NCBI RefSeq assembly: GCF_042477335.2 | Contig: NC_091263.1 | Location: forward strand, 66,024,501-66,088,500 | Direction: 5' to 3' | From: Ovis canadensis | Lineage: Eukaryota; Chordata; Mammalia; Artiodactyla; Bovidae | DNA: 64,000 bases | Shown here: positions 22,091 to 33,544 of the stretch, piece by piece | How the letters are laid out: the number at the start of each line of letters is the position of its first letter | Numbering within the stretch: the first letter of the stretch is position 1 | Made by a program: the position numbers and the translations under genes | Notes under the pieces: model-generated | What the model saw: the letters and a program-made list of their open reading frames with translations, nothing else | What the model was told of the DNA's origin: nothing | The model's database searches: none

Positions 22091-24310
22091 CCGATTGTTA
22101 GGATTCGGTAGGCCACTGCGGTGGTGTAAGCGCAGCGAACTGAGTTACCTAGGCAAATTCACCAGCTCCACCACGCAAGTAGCTGTGTCTCCGCTCCCTG
22201 ACATGCCCTGGGGTACAGAGCAGCGCTTGCTGGAGGTCGCCCAGATAGATATTCAGCCGTGCAATGTGAATCTATGGCATTCAGACTTTTGGTTTTTGTG
22301 ACCTCGCTGTCCAGCCAGACCCACTTCTCAAATACCCCAGGCTCTTTTGAGGAGGAGTGTGGAAGAATGGGGTTGGGCTAGGAGTTAGGAATAGAGCTGT
22401 TATGAGCACTCATCTTCGAGTACAGTAAATGTTTTGAATGTGTACATTTGGTGAAAGTCTGAGAAGGGTGTGTTTGTGTTGAAGGGTGTAGGAAGTCCTT
22501 AGGCTGTTAATATTTATTCATTTCTCTGGGAGCTCTTAAGTGTCTTTGTTCCAAGTGCTGGTAATATGGAAATGAATGAGACTCAAGAAGTCAAGGAAGG
22601 TCCTATGGAAGTAGCAACTGTGCTGTCCTACAGGTTAAGTGGAGTTATCAAGAGGTATTAAAGAGGATGGCATCAAGATTACTCAGACAAGAATACAACA
22701 CTGAAATGGAGGCCACACAAGTGCCAGGTAGGCGTTATCAATGGCAAATTAGGAAGGTAAGGTTTTAGAGAGGAGCAGGGATTCAAGCTGGGCTTGAGTA
22801 GCTGACAGGCTGCAGTCCATGGGGTCACAAAATGCCAGACACAACTGGGTGACTAAGCACGGCACGGTGGTGTGCAGGACATTTAGCAGGAACAAGGTGT
22901 TGGAAAGTAATGGGCAAGACTTTTCATCCATGTGTCGCTCAATTGTGTCTCTTTGCAGTCCCATGGACTGTAGCTCATTAGGCTCTTCTGTCCGTGGAAT
23001 TCTAACTTAGCCTATGAGTATCCTATGAATATTTGGGAGGGCAGTGAATGAAAGGGAGATAGTTGTCAGGCTCTAGAGGGTCTTCAGTACCTGGCTTTAA
23101 TTTTTTGAGGTAACTGGTAGGTTCCCTCAGATAGTCACACAAATATTGGATGCTTATCTTAATTGCTCCAAGTTTCTGGTCTCGTAAAAACACAAGATTA
23201 TACTTCGTAAGTGCAGACTGGGTTCCATCAAATAAAAGAGCAGTAGCTTCATCTCAGGGGCAGTATGCTAGCTCTGGCTCTCTGAAGGGTTATTCTCAGC
23301 AGCACAGGGAAGGGTGCCAGCTGGCAAGTCCCGTAGGGAATCCCTGAAGTCCAAAGAGGATGCTACTGGCTGTGTAACTTTCCGGGAGACAACCAAAGCG
23401 GGATGTTTATCTTTCACTAGTATCAAGTACATCTGAGTGGTAATACAAGCTTCAATCTATGAAAATCTTTTCCAATTTTGACTCAGCAAAATCTCAGGGC
23501 CCTTCTGGAAAACACATTCTCAAGAGAAAGCTTAGTGTTATTAGCATTATTCCCATAGTTGTGTCTAGATCCTAGAAATGAAATTTACGCTTGTGCATCT
23601 AAACTGTTTCCATACATATGCACTTAGCACATTATGGTCTCTGTCCTCCAGGAATTTACCCTTCCTGGAGTCAAGAGTGGTAGATGATAAGTGTCAGGAA
23701 GAAAAAGGAAACAGGGTTAAGAGACATGAGGACTAAGGAAGAGTTTCTAGTAGGTGAAAACAGTGAAGGGAAAGCTTGCTTGGAATGTAGGTCTCCATGG
23801 CTCAAGATAGATCAGGGGGATGAATTGTAGATACCAGGGGGTAGGGGGCAGCATCCAGACCCCTTAGTGCCTCACTGGTCATTGTGGGGACTTGTTAGAG
23901 TGAAGATCTGGTGGCATTAGAGTTAAGTATGAAGGGTCTAGATTTAATTTTGCTGATGGGTTGAGTTGGGGATGGGGGAGATAAGAGGTGCAAATCTAGC
24001 AAGGATTTTCTAAAGCCCTAGTGGAAACGCAGACCTGGGCGCTTCAGAGTAAGCTTAGTCCTTACAGACTCGCTCCCCTCCAACAGAGAAGTGCCTTGAC
24101 AAGAGGAATTGTTCACTGGCGGATGTTCAACTTGCACACAGCAGGTTCCTTATATGAACAGATGCACAACCTTATTAAGGTGGTACAGAAATCAGGATAG
24201 CACACAGACTTAAGAACACACTTTGGCAGGATTCTGGACTGGTTTTATATGGATCTCATAGCTAAGGTAGAAATGGCTGAGAAGAACTAAAGACAAGATG
24301 ACCCAAGTAT
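22090..24310. other. Intergenic gap between ATRIP and TMA7
   Basis: No conserved coding exon was found. Small Bov SINE pieces lie at about 22803-22862 (+) and 22930-23003 (-). Parts such as 22550-22780 and 23640-24010 look like very old LINE (L2-like) sequence, but I cannot assign them with certainty. The rest shows nothing I recognise. Confidence 0.5.
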
Positions 24311-24332
24311 ACTTTTTTTTTTTTTACAAAAG

Positions 24333-24338
24333 TTTATT
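24333..24338 (-). terminator. TMA7: TMA7 poly(A) signal AATAAA
   Basis: AATAAA on the minus strand about 135 bases past the stop. A genomic run of 13 A (minus strand, 24325-24313) follows directly, at the expected cleavage point. Confidence 0.8.
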
Positions 24339-24472
24339 CTTAAATGTACAATAGGTTCCAAGACAACACTTCATTCTAGCTATAGGTGGCAACAGATATT
24401 ATGGCAGGGAATCCAGGTGTTTAAACAGGAATGGAACTAAGGGTCATCATTGCCTCAGGCACAAGGAACAGC

Positions 24473-26251
<1,779 letters not shown>

Positions 26252-26470
26252 GGCGCCTGCCGCCCCTTCCCCAGACCCTGCCACCGGAAGCGGAGCTCCC
26301 CGTTCCAGCACCCTGCGCCTATACCTCCACGCGGGCTCGCTGATTGGCTCCTGATGCGGAAGTTGCGCTCCTGCCGGAAACGGTCCTCCGGGAGGCGGGC
26401 CCTAAAGGGTCGGCGATCAACTGAGTGGCGGGCGCTCCTTGGGGCTTGAGGCGCAAAGCGCGTCAGGTAC
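26252..26470. promoter_or_regulatory. Probable shared (bidirectional) promoter of TMA7 (-) and CCDC51 (+)
   Basis: This CpG-rich, TATA-less stretch lies directly upstream of the TMA7 start. It has an inverted CCAAT box (ATTGG, 26343-26347) and three ETS-type words: CCGGAAG (26284-26290), GCGGAAGT (26356-26363) and CCGGAAA (26374-26380). CCAAT plus ETS sites are typical of head-to-head housekeeping promoters, and these two genes are divergent in human. A possible first-exon donor for CCDC51 is TCAG|GTACTA near 26466. That donor is inference; no transcript is at hand. Confidence 0.6.
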
Positions 26471-27567
26471 TAGGGCGGCGGGATGTCCTTCCCGGGGAGA
26501 GTCCGGAAGCCGCGAGGGGTGCTTAACCGCAAGCGCTAAGCTTGGAAAAAAGCACAGGGAAAGAACTGCAGGATGGGCTTGTGCAAAGGCCTTGAAGCTC
26601 GGTGCATCGCTGCAACCTAGGAAAGCACAGTGTGACTGGAGGGAGATGTGAGGGAAGTAGGAGCGGGGAGTGGGGAGGGCGGGGGCTAGATCACCGGTTC
26701 TAGAGCTTTGGAGGCTCCCGGAAGGAGTTTTGTAATATAGCTCCGAGTGCGACATTTTGCAAATTCTGTTTATTCATCCAGTATTTTTTTTTTGCTGGGC
26801 GTGTAGTACACGCAGGTAGTACTTTAGGCACTGAGGCTGCAGCAATAAAACAGTGCCTGCTCTGGCAGAGCGGCCATTCTGGTGAGTAAGACAGACTATC
26901 AGTGAATACGTGAAATGCAAAGCACGGATCCTGTGATAGGTGTCTGGGGAAAAATAAAACAGTGGGTAAGGCGTCCTGGAGTGGGAGTGCACGGCTGTGA
27001 CATTTGAGCAGGACTTGAAAAAAAGAGAAGAGCGAAAGCACACAGATAGCGATCAGGACGTGTCAGGGTCCTGAGGTGGGAATAGCTCAGTGTGTGGGAG
27101 CAGCGTCAGGAAGCCTGGAATTATATGGGAACTTTGTGACGTGAAAGATGGGTCAGCTAAGCTTATTGTGGTAAAACATCTAGCTATCTATTCATTTGTC
27201 ACGCCATCACATTGTACATCTTAAATTTATGTGATGCTGTATGTCAGTTTTATCTCACAAAAACTGGGAGAAAAGGTCCACGTGACTGGAACAGAGAGGG
27301 GAAAGGGAGACTGATGGGAGATGAAGTGAGAGGAGAGAAGGATGAGGGCCAGGAGGTGGATGCCGTGTAGGCCTTGGAAAGGATTTTGGCTTTTACCTTG
27401 AAAGAAATGGAGAAACCATTGCAGGACTTGAGCAGAGAGAGAGAGATGGTCTGACCTGTGTTTTGACAGGACCACTGCCTGCTCTGACAGTAGGGGCTAG
27501 ACTAGAAGCACAGACATCTGCCAGAGGCTCTTAGGATAACCCGAGCAAAAGACATTGGTCTTTGGGA

Positions 27568-27762
27568 CTAGGGCTTCCCTTATGGCTCAGCTGGTAAAGA
27601 ACCCACCTGAAATGCGGGAGACCTGGGTTCAATCCCTGGTTGGGAAGATCCCCTGGAGAAGGGAAAGGCTACCCACTCCAGTTTTCTGGCCTGGAGAATT
27701 CCCTGGACTGTGTAGTCCATAGGGTCACAAAGAGTTGGACATGACTGAGCAACTTTCACTTG
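27568..27762 (+). repeat. Bov-tA SINE
   Basis: Complete head (GGCTTCCCTTATGGCTCAG) and end (GACATGACTGAGCAACTTTC). It is inserted in the L2 remnant. Confidence 0.85.
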
Positions 27763-28081
27763 GGCACTTGGTATAGCAGGGGCAGGGGCAAGAGGAAGAG
27801 GGAATCTGAATTTAGTTTCAGAGGTGGAGGTGACATTTGCTAATGGACTGGCTGTGAGGAGGGAGAGAAAGCAAAGTCAGGGTTGGTGTGAGAGTTTGAG
27901 CCTGATTGGGACTTGCGGTTTCCATCCGCTGAGATGGAGAAGGCTGTGGTAAAGGCAGCTTTGGGAGAGGAAGAGTCCCATCAGCTTTCCTAGCAGAGAC
28001 CTGGATTGGGCAGTTTGGTAAATGAGCCTGGAATTCAGAAGAGAGCTTTGGACTGGAGAGGCCCAAATACAGTTTGCTTGC

Positions 28082-28496
28082 TTTTTTTTTTTTACTTTAT
28101 TTTTGGCCACACCATGTAGCTTTCTGGATCGAAGTTCCCCAGCCAGGGACTGAATACAGGCCCTGACAGTGAAAGCTCCCAAGTCCTCCTAAACTGGCCC
28201 ACCAGGGAATTCTGTGTGTGTGTGTGTTTTTTTTTGGCTGTGTTGGGTCTTCTTGCAGTACGGGCTTTTCTCTAGCTGAGGCGAGTGGGGGCTACTCTCT
28301 AATTGTGGTGTTCGGGCTCTAGTGCGAGCAGGTTTGCAGGTTTCAGTAGTTGTGGCTCCTGGATTCTAGAGCACTGGCTCAGTAGTTGCGGTGCACAGGC
28401 CTGCTGTTCCTCGGGATCTTCCTGGATTAGGGATCGAACCCGTGTCTCCTGTATCGGCAGGTGGATTCCTCACCACTGAGCCACCAGGCAAGCCCT
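28082..28496 (-). repeat. Two CHR-type SINEs in reverse orientation
   Basis: A short copy (28082-28213) begins with a T run and ends CACCAGGGAATTC. A long variant (28226-28496) begins TTTTTTTTTGGCTGTGTTGG and ends GAGCCACCAGGCAAGCCC. Confidence 0.75.
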
Positions 28497-28542
28497 GTTT
28501 GTTTTCCGGTGACAGCTTTATGGAGATATGATTTAAACAGAC

Positions 28543-29540
28543 TGTTTCCAAATAGGAAAAGGAGTACATCAAGGCTGTATATTGTCACCCTGCTTATTTA
28601 ACTTATATGCAGAGTACATCATGAGAAACGCTGGGCTGGAAGAAACACAAGCTGGAATCAAGATTGCCGGGAGAAATATCAATAACCTCAGATATGCAGA
28701 TGACACCACCCTTATGGCAGAAAGTGAAGAGGAACTAAAAAGACTCTTGATGAAAGTAAAAGAGGAGAGTGAAAAAGTTGGCTTAAAGCTCAACATTCAG
28801 AAAACGAAGATCACGGCATCTGGTCCCATCACTCCATGGGAAATAGATGGGGAAACAGTGGAAACAGTGTCAGACTTTATTTTTTTGGGCTCCAAAATCG
28901 CTGCAGATGGTGATTGCAGCCATGAAATTAAAAGACGCTTACTTCTTGGAAGAAAAGTTATGACCAACCTAGATAGCATATTCAAAAGCAGAGACATTAC
29001 TTTGCAGACTAAGGTCTGTCTAGTCAAGGCTATTTTTCCAGTAGTCATGTATGGATGTGAGAGTTGGACTGTGAAGAAGGCTGAGCGCCGAAGAATTGAT
29101 GCTTTTGAGCTGTGGTGTTGGAGAAGACTCTTTTTTTTTTTTTTTTGGTTTTTTTTTTTGGTTTTTTTTTTTTTTGGAGAAGACTCTTGAGAGTACCTTG
29201 GACGGCAAGGAGATCCAACCAGTCCATTCTGAAGGAGATCAGCCTTGGGATTTCTTTGGAAGGAATGATGCTAAAGCTGAAACTCCGGTACTTTGGCCGG
29301 CTCATGTGAAGAGTTGACTCATTGGAGAAGACTTTGATGCTGGGAGGGATTAGGGGCAGGAGGAGAAGGGGACAACCAAGGATGAGATGGCTGGATGGCA
29401 TCACTGACTCGATGGACGCGACTCTGAGTGAACTCTGGGAGTTGGTGATGGACAGGGAGGCCTGGCGTGCTGCGATTCATGGGGTCACAAAGAGTCGGAC
29501 ACGACTGAGCGACTGAACTGAACTGAACTGAGCTGAACCC
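28543..29540 (+). repeat. BovB LINE fragment with reverse-transcriptase end, in CCDC51 intron 1
   Basis: About 1 kb of the 3' part of BovB with an open frame of 202 codons (28582-29190). It shows the RT core NLRYADDTTLMAESEEELKR and the later FLGSKIAADGDCSHEIKRRL and YGCESWTVKKAERRRIDAFE. The frame ends in a T-rich insertion at 29133-29173. The tail is a short GAACT repeat. The start of the element is missing, so it cannot move by itself; the open frame suggests it is fairly young. Confidence 0.9.
29133..29173 (-). mobile_element. Poly(A)-only retrotransposition product inside BovB
   Basis: Forty-one bases of T runs parted by two GG pairs. Exact 15-base copies of the BovB sequence TTGGAGAAGACTCTT flank it (29118-29132 and 29174-29188). 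A tail with a target duplication and no body is what a LINE machine leaves when it copies only a poly(A) end. Confidence 0.8.
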
Positions 29541-29547
29541 TGCACTT

Positions 29548-29755
29548 CTGGCTTCCCTGGTGGCTCAGTGGTAAAGAATCTGCCTGCAGTGCAGGAGCCG
29601 CGGGCTTGATCCTGGGGTTGGGAAGATCTCCTGGAGAAGGACATGGCAACCCACTCCAGTATTCTTGACTAGAGAATCTCGTGGACAGAGAAGCCTGGCG
29701 GGCTACAGTCCGTGGGGTCACAAAGAGTCAGACAGGACTGAAGTGAGTCAGCAGG
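29548..29755 (+). repeat. Bov-tA SINE directly after BovB
   Basis: Head GGCTTCCCTGGTGGCTCAGT, end GAGTCAGACAGGACTGAAG. It sits between the BovB tail and the old L1 piece. Confidence 0.85.
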
Positions 29756-30599
29756 CATACAGCCATACAATTCACCTACTTAATGCGTACAGTTCAGTGG
29801 TTTTACTGTATTTACAGTCTTGCGCAACCATCCCTACAGTCAATCGTAGAAGTAGCCGGTTTTTCAAGTCACAAGACTGGATGAAAGAGGAGCCTGAGGA
29901 CAGAGCCCTGGGGCACCATGTGGAGAGGTTGTGGAAATGAGTGGGGACTGGAAGCCAAGAGAAGGTGGTTTAAGAAGGAGGAAGCTATCATAAGGTACAG
30001 GCTGCCGACAGGGCAAGTGAGATGAGGAGGAAACTGATCATTGGTTTTAGGCACGTGGGAATGACCGGAACAAGAGCAGTTCCACTGGCCGGGTGGGAGT
30101 GGAGGCCAGATCAGAGAGGCGGTTAAGTGAGACCAGGAGGAGAGGAACTGCAGACAGCTAGTGCAGGCGCTCTGTCACGGAGTAAAGAGGAGCAGAGAAG
30201 CGGGGCAGTTGCTGGAGTGGGGGTGGGGTGGTCGCATCAATTCCTGAGCCGTGTCTGTGCAGGGGAGAGGATATGGGACCTGGAGCACGGCATGGCCTTC
30301 CCTACAGCAGGAAGTTTTCATCTTGAAGAGCAAGAGAAGGTGGGGGGATGAGACAGACACTGGCAGGTGCGAAGATACGGCAGGAGTTTATGGACGTTCT
30401 CTTCCAATTTTAAAACATTTTCTGGGTGAGAAATGAAGCCGACCATCAGGTGCAGCTGCAGGTGAGCATGAGGTGCTGGTGATGGAGGTTTGAGGAGAGG
30501 GCAGTTGGTAGGAGACAGTCATCTGGCTGGAGCAGGAGAATGGATTTGGAGAGGCAAGGTTCTGAACCTGACCCAGACCCTGCTCACTTTGGCCTCGGT

Positions 30600-32670
30600 C
30601 CAGCCCTCCCCTCTCTCTTCTCTACTTTCCAGCTGCAGATTTTAGACGATGTCAAGCCATGTTCCACTGCCAGGAATGTCTTCCCTTCGCTGGCTGGTCC
30701 AAGGGGCCTATGAGACATCTCAGTGGGAAGGAGCTGGGAGATGCGGGCAGGGATGGTGGTGGGAGGCTGAGAGGAGGGCCTGGAGTCGGGGAGCCACTTG
30801 GGAGTCCTTGGTGCCTCCCCTCCTGAAGCTACGTCCCTGCTCTCTCTAAGCTTCTGTTCTGGTGAGGGGCGAGGCACACAGGAAGAAGGCAACGTGTTTG
30901 TCTGATGGGGAAAACGTGGGAGTCTGATGGTGGCGAAGGAGGGAGTTGTCAGGAAAGGCCTTATCAAGAGGTGATGTTTGAACAGACGTAGGTGTAAAGT
31001 GGCTGGACTTGTGGAGGGGGAGTGGTCCATGCAGGGGAAGTGGTGGGCACAGACCCTGCGGTGGGATCGTGCTCAGTGTGGCGGGGTTGCTGGAGTGGGG
31101 TTCTTACAGTGATGGAGAGAAGAAAGGGGATTGGGCTGAGAGGACCGGGCCTTGGTGGTGGTTGGCAGGACTGGCGTTCACGCCAGCTGACTGGGGAACT
31201 CTCAGAGTTTTTGCCTGAGGGGTGTGAAGTTGGCTGTGAGGGGCAGGGGAAGAAGCCAAGACCATGTAGGAGGTGGGGGCTGTCTTCTCTGCCTGAGATG
31301 AGTGATCTTCCTGGGATCTAGGAATGTGCTCTGTTGAGAAGGTTGGAGGGATCTGAGGAGGCGGGGTGGTGGTTTCAGAATGGGAGGGTGCTGAAAGCTG
31401 CAGAGGTGCTGGAGGAGAAGTCCAAGTAGCAGCTGCTGGATGCGACAAGGGGGAGGTTGTGCAGGGCTTCAGGAGAGCAGGCTTGCTGTCAGGCGGGATC
31501 AAGAGAGAAGGGGGCTAGGAAGTAGTGACAGCCAAAAGGGACACCTTTCCGTGGGGGTGGTGGTGGGCAGGTCCACAAGGCTGCACGCTTTGTTTTGACG
31601 GGGGCACACCTGCAGGAATGTTGTGGGGCACAGTCTGTGAGCAGTGAGCACTGGCCTTGAGCTCCTGGAGGCTTGCCCGACCCCGGGGGCATGGATGGCC
31701 TGTGCTCCTTTGGGCCTTTGGGGTTCGGGTGCAGCACCAGCTTGGACCCATTGTCATAGGGATGTCCCTTTCTGTGGCTCTCGGCCCAGGCTTTTTCCAG
31801 GACGCATTCCCTGACCCAACCAACTATGTTTCCGAGAGGGTGTGAGCTTCTCTATGGTACTGTGGGGAGGGGGCCAGGGTGGGAGGCTGAGATCACCTTA
31901 CATCCGGAAGCACTTTTCTCTGTAATTGGAGCTCTCCTAGTCTGTCTTCCTGTCCCCTCCTGCCTCCGCTCTCTTCTCTCTCGTCTGGTCCTTTGACTCC
32001 CAGGAGTCAGTACTTGGGGATGGGGTGCTCTGGAGCAGGGTTTGCCTGAGAGTGAGGGTCCCCTGGCTCTCTCTTCTGGGTCCTCAGCATCATTCCTGCA
32101 CTTGGGCTCAGGCCAGGCCTGCCTGGCTGATGGGAGACTCCCCATGCTGTTCAGGTACCAGAGGAGTAGGCATTGTGGGGGCCCAAACATTAGAGCAAGG
32201 CTGAAAAGGGAAAGATTAAAGAAACCTAACCTGTTGGGCAGTTCCCGGGGTTGGGGAGGAGGAAGAAAGCTTATGGAAAGTGAGACATGTGAGACTCGGA
32301 GTTGGTCACCTGGAATGTCTGGGCTTGGAGGGCAGAAGGAAGGTTTGCTGGGAACCTCAGAAGAGCTGTCCTCTATGAAGCAATCCGAGCGGTTTGGTTT
32401 TGCTTTGTTTTTACCCCGGAATTGTCTCTTGAGGCGGGAGCTTTCTGCCCTGGGACATGAATGACCTGTGTCCTAGAACAGAACTGAAACTGCTTCCCTG
32501 TCTGGAGACAGCCCTCAGGGAGTCCGCGAAGCTGGTTTTGATAGTCACTTACAAAAATCTTTCCCCAAATCCCCTCAGTTAATTCCACAGTTTCCCTGGC
32601 AGTGTTTGTGAATCCTTGCGAGGCTCTGTTGAGCACGGACACAACACAGTTTTCAGAATTTTCTGTGAGG
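30600..32670. other. Rest of CCDC51 intron 1, no gene seen
   Basis: Apart from the L2-like part near 30850-31330 I recognise nothing. Open frames here have no familiar protein match and no splice framing. Confidence 0.4.
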
Positions 32671-32902
32671 GACTTCCCTGGTGGTCCAGTGGCTAAGGCT
32701 TCACCTTTCGATGCACGGGGTGCAGGTTGGATCCCTGGTCCGGAGCTAAGATGCCACATATCTCATGGCCAAAACAGTGAAACAGGAAACGGAAGCAATA
32801 TTGTAACAAATTCAGTAGGCCAAAAACCAAAGCATAAGGAATATTGTAACAAAGTCAATAAAGACCTTAAAAATGGCCCACATCAGGAAAAAAAAAAAAA
32901 GG
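32670..32902 (+). repeat. Full-length CHR SINE with A tail
   Basis: It begins GGGACTTCCCTGGTGGTCCA and ends with the family's tail AATAAAGACCTTAAAAATGG, CCCACATCAGG and a run of A. Confidence 0.85.
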
Positions 32903-33136
32903 ATCTTTGAGGTTATTTGAAAACTGGCCACCAGGCTTCTCATGCAGACCTGGGGATGCAGAAAGGTGGGTGGAATGGGAGGGTCTGGCTCCTGGCTTCA
33001 TAGAGGGAGGTGGGAGGCTTGGGTTCCTAAATATGTTCTTCCCTTACGTGCTTCATTCTCCAGGAGAGCACCCGGCAAAGCCTGACCCTGGTAGCTTCCC
33101 TCTCCGGGCCCAACAGTCTGCCCTTAAAAATATATA

Positions 33137-33440
33137 TATATATTTACTTATTTTGGTCACCGTGGGTCTCTGTCGCTTTGCGCAGGCTTTTTCTAGTTGC
33201 GAGAGCCAGTTCCTCTGCTGCAGTTCGGGGGCTTCTCATTGTAGTGGCTCCTCTTGTTGCGGAGCACAGGCTCTAGGCTCTCGGACTTCAGTACTTGCTG
33301 CACACGTGCACACGTAGTTGTGTGGCACATGGGCGTGGTTGCTCCACGGCACATGGAATCTTCCCAAATCAGGGCTCGAACCCGTGTCTTCTGCCTTGGC
33401 AGTTGGATTCTTAGCCACCACGCCACCCGGGAAGTCCCCA
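33137..33440 (-). repeat. Long CHR-type SINE, reverse, 100 bases before the first CCDC51 coding exon
   Basis: Reverse copy with CAGGGCTCGAACCCGTGTCT and the end CACGCCACCCGGGAAGTCCC. The next acceptor is at 33536. Confidence 0.8.
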
Positions 33441-33544
33441 GTTTGGACTTTTTAATGGAAACTCTCGGGCATGAGACCCCGACTTGAGCCCTGCCTTTGT
33501 CAGCTGTCAGCCGATCTGTCTGACCTCTCCCCACAGATCTCTGG

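Larger units (their letters stand above)
28498..29858 (+). repeat. Old L1 (L1M-type) 3' fragment split by BovB and Bov-tA
   Basis: The halves GACAGCTTTATGGAGATATG (28504-28523) and CATACAATTCACCTACTTAA (about 29764-29783) are adjacent in the mammalian L1M tail. About 1.2 kb of younger sequence now separates them. Confidence 0.6.
26790..30600 (-). repeat. Dismembered L2 LINE in CCDC51 intron 1
   Basis: Pieces of one reverse L2 appear in order at about 26790-27530, 27780-28080 and 29860-30560. Landmarks are GAGCAGGACTTGAAAAA, CCATTGCAGGACTTGAGC and GAGCCCTGGGGCACCATG. Younger elements separate them. A further L2-like piece lies at about 30850-31330. All are antisense to CCDC51. Confidence 0.7.

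Noticed and set aside
28582-29190. 202-codon frame with a reverse-transcriptase motif as a possible host gene
   Set aside because: It is the 3' part of a BovB LINE, flanked by the BovB tail and lacking a start region.
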